From the NCBI GenBank assembly GCA_015488685.1, contig WFNH01000060.1, positions 1-53,885 on the forward strand: a stretch of DNA of 53,885 nucleotides. Reading direction: 5' to 3'. A program made the position numbers and the translations under genes. The stretch comes from Marinosulfonomonas sp. GTDB lineage: Bacteria > Pseudomonadota > Alphaproteobacteria > Rhodobacterales > Rhodobacteraceae. A model generated the notes under the pieces. The model saw only the letters and a program-made list of their open reading frames with translations, ran no database searches and had not been told where the DNA came from. How positions within the stretch are numbered: the first letter of the stretch is position 1; each line of letters starts with the position of its first letter. This document shows, in pieces, positions 26,569 through 35,064 of the stretch.

Positions 26569-28014
26569 TTATTCCTGTTCAGAACGGAAAATCAACCTTT
26601 CTTCACAGGGCGCAACCCTGAGGATATTGGTGGTTCCGGGCACATTGAAGGGCACACCCGCAGTTACAACAATTTGATCTTTCTCGGTTGCCAACCCCGA
26701 AGCGCGGGCTGCGCGGGCTGCGCTGACGACAGCCATTTTGAAACGATCCACTTCGCTCGAGAAATAGCAGTTCACCCCCCAGCTAAGACAAAGACGCCGC
26801 GCTGTGCCGGTTAGCGGAGTAAGCGCGATAATCGGCACGCTGGGCCGTTCACGGGCAGTCAACAGGGCGGTGGTGCCCGATTGGGTAAAGCAACAGATCG
26901 CCTTGATATCAGCGGTTTCGGCAATTTCACGGGCGGCAGCGACGATACTGTCGGCCACCGTGCTGCGTTTCAATTTGCGCGAAGCCTCGATCACATCACG
27001 ATAGATGGGATCATTTTCTACCTCGATCGCCACGTTGTTCATAGTAGATACGGCTTCGACCGGGAACCGGCCTGCGGCGGATTCAGCCGACAACATGATG
27101 GCATCTGTGCCCTCGTAAATCGCTGTCGCCACATCCGACACTTCGGCGCGGGTGGGCACAGGGCTGTCGATCATGCTCTCCAACATTTGCGTGGCTACGA
27201 TCACCGGCTTACCGGCTGCACGACAGCCACGGATCAGCTTTTTCTGGATTGGCGGCACATTTTGTACAGGCAGCTCCACACCCAGATCGCCACGGGCAAC
27301 CATGATGCCATCAGACACTGCCAGAATATCCTTGAACGCCGTTACAGCTGCCGGTTTCTCGATCTTCGACAGAATTGCCGCGCGGCCCTGCGCCAGTTCG
27401 CGTGCCTCGGTCACATCTTCGGGGCGCTGCACGAATGATAGCGCCAGCCAGTCCACACCCAACTGGCAGACAAATTCCAGATCTTTGCGATCCTTCTTCG
27501 ACAGCGCTGCCAAAGGCAGCACCACATCGGGCACATTCACACCTTTGCGGTTGGAAATTGTGCCCCCGACAACCACGGTGCAGTCGGCGTAGTCCTCGCC
27601 ACATTCCTTGACCTTCAACTCGATCTTGCCATCATCCACCAGCAGGGTCGCGCCGGGTTTCAGTGCTGCAAAAATCTCGGGGTGGGGCAGATACACACGG
27701 TGGTTTTCGCCAGGTGTCTTGTCCAGATCGAACCTGAAATCCTGTCCATCCTCCAGATCAGCCGCGCCAGCGGCAAATTCGCCGCAACGCAGTTTAGGCC
27801 CCTGCAAATCGGCCAGAATGGCAATCGGACGATCCACATCCTTTTCGATCTTGCGGATAATCCGGTGACGTTCACGGATTTCCTCATGCTCGCCGTGGCT
27901 CATGTTCAGGCGGAACACATCGGCGCCGGCCTCGAACAGGGCGCGGATCATTTCATAGTCGTTAGAGGATGGCCCCAGAGTGGCCACGATTTTTACATTG
28001 CGCAGGCGCTTCAT
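26569..28014 (-). CDS. pyk: Pyruvate kinase
   Basis: 481 aa from the ATG at 28014 (MKRLRNVKIVATLGPSS), with AGGCAG upstream. The long upstream extension of the open frame is not protein-like. Signatures: FRLNMSHG, ADLQGPKLR, the catalytic ILSKIEKPAAV segment, MVARGDLGVE, and VIVATQMLESMI-SPVPTRAEVSD across residues around 280-310. Last ATP-forming step of glycolysis. Divergent from the N-formylglutamate amidohydrolase-like gene. Confidence 0.97.
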   Translation of the reverse strand: MKRLRNVKIVATLGPSSNDYEMIRALFEAGADVFRLNMSHGEHEEIRERHRIIRKIEKDVDRPIAILADLQGPKLRCGEFAAGAADLEDGQDFRFDLDKTPGENHRVYLPHPEIFAALKPGATLLVDDGKIELKVKECGEDYADCTVVVGGTISNRKGVNVPDVVLPLAALSKKDRKDLEFVCQLGVDWLALSFVQRPEDVTEARELAQGRAAILSKIEKPAAVTAFKDILAVSDGIMVARGDLGVELPVQNVPPIQKKLIRGCRAAGKPVIVATQMLESMIDSPVPTRAEVSDVATAIYEGTDAIMLSAESAAGRFPVEAVSTMNNVAIEVENDPIYRDVIEASRKLKRSTVADSIVAAAREIAETADIKAICCFTQSGTTALLTARERPSVPIIALTPLTGTARRLCLSWGVNCYFSSEVDRFKMAVVSAARAARASGLATEKDQIVVTAGVPFNVPGTTNILRVAPCEERLIFRSEQE

Positions 28015-28149
28015 ACTGCCTCGTTCCTTGTCTTGTTCATCATTTACTGGTGGGCCATGGGTTATATGCCGCAAAAACCCGACTGATACAACTGGCGCTT
28101 TGCCAGCCTTGCCCTTATGTGGGGTGTAAAAGTAAAAGCTAACAAGAAC

Positions 28150-28890
28150 ATGACATATCATCCCTATCACATCATCGGGGCAGACCGCCCCGCCCGCTGG
28201 CTTATCACCGCCGACCATGCCGCAAATACCGTTCCCAACGAGGTGAACGGTGGAAGCCTTGGCCTGCCACCCGCGGAAATGGCCCGCCATATTGCCTTTG
28301 ATCCGGGATCGGCCGGGGTGACATATGCGCTGGCCGATCTGCTGGACGCGCCCGCAATCCTGTCGAATTTTTCCCGCCTTGTGATTGACCCAAACAGGGG
28401 CGAGGACGATCCGACTCTGATCATGAAACTGTATGACGGCACCATCATTCCGGCAAACCGGCATGTGGATGCGGCGGAACGCGAACGCCGACTGAATGCC
28501 TATTACCGGCCCTATCACGCGGCATTAGGGAAACTGGCAGGGCGACGCGACGACACGCTATATGTAGCGATCCACAGCTATACCCCGCAGTTGAACGGCT
28601 ATCCGAAACGTCCGTGGCACATCGGGGTTCTATATGCCGATGACACCCGCCTGTCGGCCCCGCTGGTTGACCGGCTGCGACAGGAACCGGACCTGTGTGT
28701 TGGTGAAAACGAGCCCTACGGCGGACATCTGATTGGTGATTCCGTCGACCGGCATGCGATTGCCTATAACCGGCCCAATGTGCTGATCGAAATCCGCAAT
28801 GACCTGATCAAAACCGACGAACAACAGGTCGCATGGGCCAAACGCCTTGCGCCGATCCTGGAACAGGTGCTTACTGACAGTGGGCTATAG
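28150..28890 (+). CDS. N-formylglutamate amidohydrolase family protein
   Basis: 246 aa from the ATG at 28150 (MTYHPYHIIGADRPARW). An ATG at 28117 is an alternative; neither has a strong ribosome site. Family features: LITADHAANTVPNE near the N-terminus, DPGSAGVTYALADLL, SRLVIDPNRGEDDPTLI and the metal-site AIHSYTPQLNG. The family hydrolyses N-formyl-L-glutamate in histidine breakdown (HutG type), but no hut genes are nearby, so the substrate is uncertain. First of four co-directional genes. Confidence 0.87.
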   Translation: MTYHPYHIIGADRPARWLITADHAANTVPNEVNGGSLGLPPAEMARHIAFDPGSAGVTYALADLLDAPAILSNFSRLVIDPNRGEDDPTLIMKLYDGTIIPANRHVDAAERERRLNAYYRPYHAALGKLAGRRDDTLYVAIHSYTPQLNGYPKRPWHIGVLYADDTRLSAPLVDRLRQEPDLCVGENEPYGGHLIGDSVDRHAIAYNRPNVLIEIRNDLIKTDEQQVAWAKRLAPILEQVLTDSGL

Positions 28891-28899
28891 GAGGTTGTC

Positions 28900-29253
28900 A
28901 TGCCACATATCATCGTTGAATACGCCGGACATTTGGATGAAACCCACTGCCTGACCGGCGTGTGCCAAACCCTGTTTGATGCTGCCGCCGCGTCCGGTGT
29001 GTTTCCTGACGTTTCCGCCATCAAGGTGCGTGCCATCCCCGCCCCCTTCTTTCGCATCGGCACCGAGCCGCAAAGCTTTGCCCATGTTACCATCCGCCTG
29101 CTGGCTGGGCGCGACGAGGCCACCAAGGCCGAGTTGACCCGCAATATTCTGGCCGCTCTGGATCAGGCTCTGCCCGATGTCGGCAGTCTGTCGGTGGATA
29201 TCAAGGACATCGACACCGCCACCTATGCCAAACGAACCCTGAAGGAAAACTGA
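28900..29253 (+). CDS. 5-carboxymethyl-2-hydroxymuconate isomerase-like protein
   Basis: 117 aa, preceded by AGGAGG 6 nt upstream. It starts with MPHIIVEYAGHLD, placing Pro directly after the initiator Met, the catalytic base in this tautomerase-superfamily group. AIPAPFFRIG and the closing DIKDIDTATYAKRTL fit the CHMI family of homoprotocatechuate degradation. No other homoprotocatechuate genes are in the window, so the true substrate may differ. Confidence 0.88.
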   Translation: MPHIIVEYAGHLDETHCLTGVCQTLFDAAAASGVFPDVSAIKVRAIPAPFFRIGTEPQSFAHVTIRLLAGRDEATKAELTRNILAALDQALPDVGSLSVDIKDIDTATYAKRTLKEN

Positions 29254-29255
29254 TA

Positions 29256-29570
<315 letters not shown>

Positions 29571-29582
29571 CAAGGATACCCC

Positions 29583-29990
29583 ATGTTCAAGCCCCTGCTG
29601 ATCGCCTTGATGTCCACCTCGTTAACCGCTTGCGTTCCCGACACCGGCCCGACACCAACGCCCGCCGAAACCGCCCTGACCAAAGAAGCCAAGTATTTCG
29701 TCGGCCCGTGGGTTCAGGTCTTGCTGGGCGGGAACGGGTCAGGATTTGAGTTGTTGCCTGATGGCACGGCCAAAGCAATTGACGATCCACAGACCATCTA
29801 TTCCAGTTGGCGTTTTGCAGATGGCAAACTGTATCTGACCACCGCTGAATCCGTTGGGAATGCTATCAAGACCACGGAACCCAGCCATCGTGTGAAAATC
29901 ATCGACGAGACCAATTTTCGCATGTTTACCCAAGGCAGCGATTGGCCGCAGGTTTATCACTACAACAGCGCCGATGTGAAACCGCAGTAA
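29583..29990 (+). CDS. Small lipoprotein, lipocalin-like
   Basis: 135 aa. The lipoprotein signal MFKPLLIALMSTSLTAC ends in lipobox LTAC. The mature part has a Pro-rich linker (PDTGPTPTPAE), then a beta-rich region with VGPWVQVLLGGNGSGFELLP and WRFADGKLYLTT, resembling short lipocalin-like or META-like folds. Last gene of the co-directional set beginning with the amidohydrolase; 12 bases after DUF1244. Confidence 0.72.
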   Translation: MFKPLLIALMSTSLTACVPDTGPTPTPAETALTKEAKYFVGPWVQVLLGGNGSGFELLPDGTAKAIDDPQTIYSSWRFADGKLYLTTAESVGNAIKTTEPSHRVKIIDETNFRMFTQGSDWPQVYHYNSADVKPQ

Positions 29991-30035
29991 AGAGTCGCGG
30001 GCAATGTATCCGCAACCAATGTACATAAGAAACAA

Positions 30036-30165
30036 GGACAGCGCCCGACCCTGGGTGGGCGCATTCACCGGTTTTGAATAATCCTACCTCAAACTTAGCC
30101 CTGCACTAATACTTGATCACCACGATGCAAAAGCGCCCTCCCGTGGGGAGGGTCGGGCGCTGTCC
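30036..30165. repeat. Inverted pair of intergenic palindromic repeats
   Basis: GGACAGCGCCCGACCCT (30036-30052) and its perfect reverse complement (30149-30165) face each other about 96 nt apart. Each half also folds locally: GCGCCC...GGGCGC at 30041-30061, and AGCGCCC...GGGCGCT at 30132-30161. It fills the gap between convergent genes (lipoprotein and dat) and looks like a dispersed extragenic element; the rest of the 231-bp gap shows nothing I can name. Confidence 0.65.
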
Positions 30166-30221
30166 GGCTTCGCCGTCCGAGAACAATTGGCTATGTTCAG
30201 GTTCGACTTTCTAATGCGGTA

Positions 30222-31085
30222 TTAGATCGCCGCCTTCAGGCTCTCTTCCAGATAAATCTCGCGCAGGCGGGCCGCCACAGGGCCCGGCGTGCCGTCCCCC
30301 AGCTTCGCACCATCCACCTCGACCACCGGCATCACGAAGGTGCTGGCCGAGGTGATGAACGCTTCGTCCGCGCCTTGGGCTTCTTCAATGGTAAAGCTGC
30401 GCTCCTCGACTTCCATCTGCGCCTCGCGGGCAAAACGCAAAACCGCCTTGCGGGTGATGCCGTGCAGGATGTCGTTGGACAACTCGCGGGTGATGATCTT
30501 GCCGTCCTTGACGATATAGGCGTTGTTCGATGTGCCTTCGGTCACCTTACCATCTTCGACCAGCCATGCATCATCCGCACCGGCGGCCTTGGCCATCATT
30601 TTACCCATAGACGGATACAGCAGTTGCACGGTTTTGATATCGCGCCGGCCCCAGCGCTGATCCTCGATCGAGATCACCTTGATGCCCTTTTTCGCCACCG
30701 GATTATCCGCCAGCCCCGGCTTGTTCTGGGTGAACAACACGATGGTGGACGGCACCTTGGCCGGGTCGGGAAATACGAAATCACGATCATCCGGCGCGCC
30801 ACGGGTGATTTGCAGATAGATCATGCCCTCGTTGATGCCGTTCAGTCGCACCAGTTCGCGGTGCACCTCAAGCAGATCATCCATGCTGATCGGGCTGGCC
30901 ATGTCCAACTCGTTCAAGGACCGCTCCAACCGCGCCGCGTGGCCATCAAAATCAATCAGCTTGCCATCCAGCACGCTGGTCACCTCGTAAACGCCATCGG
31001 CCATCAGAAAGCCGCGGTCAAAGATCGAAACCTTTGCTTCGCCCTCGGGCATGTATTCGCCGTTCAGATATACAGTTCTGCTCAT
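30222..31085 (-). CDS. dat: D-amino acid aminotransferase (PLP fold type IV)
   Basis: 287 aa. Class IV features: VYLNGEYMPEGEAKVSIFDRG at the start (cited in part), the PLP lysine region in DIKTVQLLYPSMGK, VTEGTSNNAYIV and ITSASTFVMPV. Known reaction of the family: D-alanine plus 2-oxoglutarate to pyruvate plus D-glutamate, often with broad D-amino acid range. Third gene after dgcN and dgcA on the minus strand (15 bp from dgcA), so its D-glutamate product could feed straight into them. A branched-chain or R-amine aminotransferase is the main alternative. Confidence 0.85.
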   Translation of the reverse strand: MSRTVYLNGEYMPEGEAKVSIFDRGFLMADGVYEVTSVLDGKLIDFDGHAARLERSLNELDMASPISMDDLLEVHRELVRLNGINEGMIYLQITRGAPDDRDFVFPDPAKVPSTIVLFTQNKPGLADNPVAKKGIKVISIEDQRWGRRDIKTVQLLYPSMGKMMAKAAGADDAWLVEDGKVTEGTSNNAYIVKDGKIITRELSNDILHGITRKAVLRFAREAQMEVEERSFTIEEAQGADEAFITSASTFVMPVVEVDGAKLGDGTPGPVAARLREIYLEESLKAAI

Positions 31086-31100
31086 TGGTTTCTCTCCTGT

Positions 31101-32066
31101 TCAGCCCCAGAGTTTAGCACTGGGCGGATGCACACCGGCATCATCGAATTTCAAAGGCTCGTCGCGGTCTTCGGCCAGCAACAGCGGTCCGTCAAGGTCT
31201 GTATAGGCCACACCCTGCGCGATCAAGGTGGCAGGGGCCATCGCCAAGGATGATCCCACCATGCAACCGACCATCACGCCGTATCCTTCGGCCTCGGCTG
31301 CTTGCCGCAAGGCTATCGCCTCTGTCAACCCGCCGGTTTTGTCCAGCTTGATGTTGACGATATCGTATTTGCCCTTCAGCGCGGGCAGGCTGGCGCGGTC
31401 ATGGCAGGCCTCGTCGGCGCAAACGGGAACGGGGCGTTCCATGCCGATCAGGGCCTCGTCATCGCCAGCAGGCAGGGGCTGCTCTACCAGCCCAACCCCA
31501 AGGCGCACGAGATGCGGGGCAAGGTCGGCGTAAACCTCGGCAGACCAGCCCTCGTTCGCATCAATAATAATGCGGGATTTCGGCGCACCGGCGCGCACGG
31601 CCTCAAGGCGGGGCATATCGTCAGGCGTGCCCAGTTTGATCTTCAGCAAGGGTCGAAAGGCATTCTTGGCCGCCTGTTCCTGCATCTTTTCCGGCGTGTC
31701 CAGCGACAGGGTATAAGCGGTGATTTCCGGTTTCGGGGCGGGCAGACCTGCCAGTTCCCAAACCCGTTTACCAGTCTGTTTCGCCTCCAGATCCCACAGG
31801 GCACAATCCACCGCGTTGCGCGCGGCACCAGGGGACAAAGCATCCTGCAAGTCCGCACGGGTGATATCCGCAGGCAAGCCTTCGATCTGGGCCGTCACAC
31901 TGTCCAGTGTTTCATCATAGCGTGCATAGGGCACACATTCGCCCCAGCCGATCACGCCATCACGCGTGATGCGGACGGTCAGTACCTTGGCCTCGGTCCG
32001 CGAGCCGCGCGAGATGGTGAACACCTGCGCCAGTTTGAACACATCAGCGGTAACAGTTATCGTCAT
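31101..32066 (-). CDS. dgcA: N-acetyl-D-glutamate racemase DgcA (dipeptide-epimerase-like, enolase superfamily)
   Basis: 321 aa from the ATG at 32066, which has GGAGG 6 nt upstream; the open frame extends into dgcN without a plausible start. Enolase-superfamily residues are in place: KIKLG (KxK base), IIIDANEGW (Asp ligand), the Glu of the VEQPLP strand, CADEACHD, and the second base in NIKLDKTGG; the closing DLDGPLLL motif matches Ala-Glu epimerase-like proteins. Adjacent to a DUF1611 gene, it fits DgcA, which converts N-acetyl-D-glutamate to the L form. A true dipeptide epimerase remains possible. Confidence 0.85.
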   Translation of the reverse strand: MTITVTADVFKLAQVFTISRGSRTEAKVLTVRITRDGVIGWGECVPYARYDETLDSVTAQIEGLPADITRADLQDALSPGAARNAVDCALWDLEAKQTGKRVWELAGLPAPKPEITAYTLSLDTPEKMQEQAAKNAFRPLLKIKLGTPDDMPRLEAVRAGAPKSRIIIDANEGWSAEVYADLAPHLVRLGVGLVEQPLPAGDDEALIGMERPVPVCADEACHDRASLPALKGKYDIVNIKLDKTGGLTEAIALRQAAEAEGYGVMVGCMVGSSLAMAPATLIAQGVAYTDLDGPLLLAEDRDEPLKFDDAGVHPPSAKLWG

Positions 32067-32091
32067 TGCAAACCTCCGTTTGGCAGGCAGC

Positions 32092-33093
32092 CTACAATGC
32101 TTCCAGCGCATCCACCAGACGTCCGGGGCCCTGACGGAACGGGTCAACCGCCGGAATACCCATGCGTTTCTCGACCTCTTCCAGATAGGACAGCGCCTGA
32201 TCCTCGTCAAAATGCTGGGTGTTCACGGAAACACCGGCCACCTGACATTTCGGGTTCACCACACGGGCCAGCGGAAGGGCGGTATCGCGCAACTGCTCCA
32301 GCGTAGGCAGGGAATAATCCGGCAGGCCGCGCATATGGGTGCGGGTCGGCTCGTGCGCCAGAATCAGCGCGTCGGGCTGCCCGCCATGGATCAGCGCCAT
32401 CGTCACACCGGAATAAGAGGCATGAAACAGGCTGCCCTGCCCCTCGATATGATCCCAGTGATCATCATCATTCTCCGGTGTCAGATATTCCACCGATCCG
32501 GCCATGAAATCGGCAATCACCGCATCCAGCGGGACCCCGTGGCCGGTGATCAGAATACCGGTCTGACCGGTGGCACGGAAGGTCGATTTCATACCGCGTT
32601 TGTTCATTTCGGCATCCATTGACAACGCCGTATACATCTTGCCCACCGAACAATCGGTGCCAACCGCCAACACCCGCTTGCCACTGCGTTTTTTGCCGTT
32701 GGCAATGGGGTATCCCACCGAGGGCACCCGGACGTCATGCAGCGTTCCACCATAGGTCTGCGCCGCCGCCACCAGCGGACCTTCATCGCGCAGCAGATTG
32801 TGCAAGCCGCTGGCAATATCCATTTCCAGCTCCAGCGCCCGCACCATCACATCACGCCAACTGTCGGAAATATGGCCACCACGGTTGGCCACGCCAATCA
32901 CCATGGTTTTCACACCGGCCGCCTTGGCCTCTTCCAGCGTCATATCGGTCAGGCCGAGGTCAGCGCCACAGCCCTCCATCCTGAACTGACCCAGCGCGTT
33001 TTGCGGTCGCCAGTCCTTGATCCCTTGGGCCACTTTGGCCGCCAATTGGTCCGGCGCGTCGCCGAGAAAAAGAAGATACGGTGTTTCGATCAT
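32092..33093 (-). CDS. dgcN: D-glutamate N-acetyltransferase DgcN (DUF1611 family)
   Basis: 333 aa. DUF1611 layout: an N-terminal Rossmann-like domain (TMVIGVANRGGHISDSW) and a C-terminal P-loop-like domain starting KRVLAVGTDCSVGKMYTAL, with ATGQTGILITGHGVPLDAVI and EGQGSLFHASYSG. Members were shown to N-acetylate D-glutamate with acetyl-CoA, the first step of a D-glutamate catabolic route. First gene of the dgcN-dgcA-dat set; 25 bp to dgcA. The activity is inferred from family and context. Confidence 0.87.
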   Translation of the reverse strand: MIETPYLLFLGDAPDQLAAKVAQGIKDWRPQNALGQFRMEGCGADLGLTDMTLEEAKAAGVKTMVIGVANRGGHISDSWRDVMVRALELEMDIASGLHNLLRDEGPLVAAAQTYGGTLHDVRVPSVGYPIANGKKRSGKRVLAVGTDCSVGKMYTALSMDAEMNKRGMKSTFRATGQTGILITGHGVPLDAVIADFMAGSVEYLTPENDDDHWDHIEGQGSLFHASYSGVTMALIHGGQPDALILAHEPTRTHMRGLPDYSLPTLEQLRDTALPLARVVNPKCQVAGVSVNTQHFDEDQALSYLEEVEKRMGIPAVDPFRQGPGRLVDALEAL

Positions 33094-33196
33094 GATTCTG
33101 CCCCTGAAAAATTCCTTGGGGATAATGCGGGATCATCTGCGGAAATGGGTTGCAATAAGCACCAATCACAGGGCTATTTTTAGAATAATCTGCGTT

Positions 33197-33301
33197 GATA
33201 ATTCAATTCCCTAGAAGATAATTCCATTCAGCAAGCAAAGATACAAGATTTCTCCGCTCAAAACCCCACCTTGCAATCACACTATGTTTTCCCACCTTGC
33301 A
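33197..33301. promoter_or_regulatory. AT-rich divergent control region with two sets of direct repeats (dgcN / mcl)
   Basis: GATAATTCAATTC (33197-33209) and GATAATTCCATTC (33217-33229) are direct repeats exactly 20 bp apart. CCCACCTTGCA recurs at 33265-33275 and 33291-33301 (26 bp apart). The 275-bp gap between dgcN and mcl is clearly AT-richer than its surroundings. These look like tandem regulator sites; no regulator gene is adjacent. Confidence 0.45.
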
Positions 33302-33368
33302 GGCGGCCACGCACTATAATATCAAAACCGCAACGCAATCCGAAACATCATTACGCACAGGTCCCATC

Positions 33369-34325
33369 ATGAGCTTTCGCCTTCAACCCGCCGCCCCTGC
33401 CCGTCCCAATCGCTGCCAATTATTCGGCCCCGGCTCGCGCGTTGCTTTGTTTGAAAAGATGGCCGCCTCGGGTGCCGATGTGATCAATCTTGATCTCGAA
33501 GACAGCGTTGCACCGTCAGACAAGGACAGCGCGCGCCAAAACGTGATTCAGGCCATTGGCGATGTCGACTGGGGCAACAAAACCCTCAGCGTGCGGATCA
33601 ACGGTCTGGACACACCTTACTGGTATCGCGATGTGGTGGATCTGCTGGAACAGGCAGACGAGCGTCTGGACCAGATCATGATCCCCAAGGTGGGCTGCGG
33701 TGCCGATATCTACGCCGTGGATGCCTTGGTCACCGCAATAGAAACCGCCAAAGGGCGCAGTAAAAAGATCAGCTTTGAAGTAATCATCGAGAGCGCCGCA
33801 GGCATTGCCCATGTCGAGGAAATCGCCGCCGCCTCGCCCCGCTTGCAAGCCATGAGCCTTGGCGCGGCCGATTTCGCCGCCAGCATGGGGATGCAGACCA
33901 CCGGCATCGGCGGCACGCAGGAAAACTATTACATGGCACACGTGGGCGCGAAATACTGGTCCGATCCGTGGCACTGGGCGCAAGCCGCCATCGTCGCGGC
34001 GTGCCGCACCCACGGGGTGCTGCCGGTGGACGGCCCGTTCGGGGATTTCTCGGATGATGAAGGGTTCATCGCACAGGCAAAACGATCCGCCACATTGGGC
34101 ATGGTCGGAAAATGGGCGATCCACCCCAAACAGATCGCACTGGCAAACGAAGTCTTCACCCCGTCCAAAGAGCAGGTAAAAGAAGCCCGCGAAATCCTTA
34201 CCGCGATGGAACAGGCCAAGGCAAAGGGCGAAGGCGCCACCGTCTACAAGGGCCGTCTGGTCGATATCGCCAGCATCAAACAGGCCGAAGTCATCGTCCG
34301 CCAGTCGGAAATGATCAACGGCTAA
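33369..34325 (+). CDS. mcl1: L-malyl-CoA / beta-methylmalyl-CoA lyase
   Basis: 318 aa from the ATG at 33369 (MSFRLQPAAPARPNRCQLFG). CitE-like TIM barrel: PGSRVALFEKMAASGADVIN, the metal-binding LDLEDSVAP, IMIPKVGCGADI, FEVIIESAAGIAHVE and LGAADFAASMG. Length and sequence style match the Rhodobacter enzyme that cleaves (2R,3S)-beta-methylmalyl-CoA and L-malyl-CoA in the ethylmalonyl-CoA pathway. This pathway starts from acetoacetyl-CoA/crotonyl-CoA, which connects it to phaA/phaB at the other end of the window. Confidence 0.92.
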   Translation: MSFRLQPAAPARPNRCQLFGPGSRVALFEKMAASGADVINLDLEDSVAPSDKDSARQNVIQAIGDVDWGNKTLSVRINGLDTPYWYRDVVDLLEQADERLDQIMIPKVGCGADIYAVDALVTAIETAKGRSKKISFEVIIESAAGIAHVEEIAAASPRLQAMSLGAADFAASMGMQTTGIGGTQENYYMAHVGAKYWSDPWHWAQAAIVAACRTHGVLPVDGPFGDFSDDEGFIAQAKRSATLGMVGKWAIHPKQIALANEVFTPSKEQVKEAREILTAMEQAKAKGEGATVYKGRLVDIASIKQAEVIVRQSEMING

Positions 34326-34329
34326 CCCT

Positions 34330-34411
34330 TTCCAAATGGCCTAAATATCCTCGCCGAAGGCATCCCGAGGCCCCTTCACGGGGCCGAGATATAAAGCGCC
34401 GCGTCAGCGGC
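34330..34411 (-). repeat. Dispersed 3'-end hairpin element, copy B (after the GyrI-like gene)
   Basis: 34330-34398 is nearly identical to 21351-21419. The conserved hairpin is GGCCCC-N5-GGGGCC (34369-34385). The second hairpin, at the same place as in copy A, has a different sequence but still pairs: GCCGC-GTCA-GCGGC (34398-34411). It lies immediately downstream of the minus-strand GyrI-like stop, the same orientation as copy A has to pheT, and also lies just after the convergent mcl gene. Confidence 0.7.
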
Positions 34412-35053
34412 TCATTTTAGCAAGGAAACCGGCTGGCGCAGGATGGTTTTCAACTTGTCCGGCGCGACCTTGCGCGGGTCACCAAGATAGATTTCGTGAT
34501 GTAATCCGCGCATCTCATATCCGTTGTCGGGGATAAACCGCTTGTGCATCTCCTCCAGTACCGGCCCTTCCGCATCATATGAACCAACATGCAGAACCTG
34601 CACCGCCAGCCCTTCGTGAAACCGCCCCAGACGCACGGCCCGCAGGGTTTCCTCATCCGTCGGCGCGTCTTTTTTCTTGGCGGTTTTGGCAATGACGCTC
34701 TCCTGAACCGCCGCCAAATCTTCCTCTCCCACCCAATCGGGCTGCCGGATCATCATCAGCCATTTCCAGCTGTCCTTGTCGCGCGAGGTAAAGCTGCCCA
34801 TGTCATCAGCCCACCACAACCCTTCCAAAGGCGGCACCACATGATCCACACCACGGGGTTTGCCGTAAAACTTCAGCCCATAGCTAAGACCATAGAGTGC
34901 GGCCACCGCCCGACCATAGGCAGGCACTGTATTCGGATCGCCAACGCCATCAATCTTCAGGAATTTCATCGCGGGCACATCAACCACATCAAACCGTCCC
35001 ACCTTGCCGGAATACAGCGCCTTGTCCTGCTTTTTGAAATCGGTTTTCAACAT
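34412..35053 (-). CDS. GyrI-like small-molecule-binding domain protein
   Basis: 213 aa from the ATG at 35053 (AAGGGGA 8 nt upstream). Stand-alone GyrI/SOUL-like fold: VVDVPAMKFLKIDGVGDPN, ALYGLSYGLKFYGK, PPLEGLWWADD, and the paired second half HVGSYDAEGPVLEEMHKRFI. Such proteins bind hydrophobic small molecules or, in a few cases, hydrolyse them. Starts 12 bases after the stop of an AraC-type regulator that itself ends in a GyrI domain, so the two are likely one unit. Confidence 0.83.
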   Translation of the reverse strand: MLKTDFKKQDKALYSGKVGRFDVVDVPAMKFLKIDGVGDPNTVPAYGRAVAALYGLSYGLKFYGKPRGVDHVVPPLEGLWWADDMGSFTSRDKDSWKWLMMIRQPDWVGEEDLAAVQESVIAKTAKKKDAPTDEETLRAVRLGRFHEGLAVQVLHVGSYDAEGPVLEEMHKRFIPDNGYEMRGLHHEIYLGDPRKVAPDKLKTILRQPVSLLK

Positions 35054-35064
35054 GCCCATTCCCC

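Noticed and set aside
28015-28518. N-terminal extension of the pyruvate kinase frame
   Set aside because: The extra residues resemble no pyruvate kinase and overlap the divergent gene; the ATG at 28014 gives the normal length.
30036-30165. CRISPR-like repeats
   Set aside because: Only two inverted copies with no regular spacers; fits an extragenic palindrome pair.
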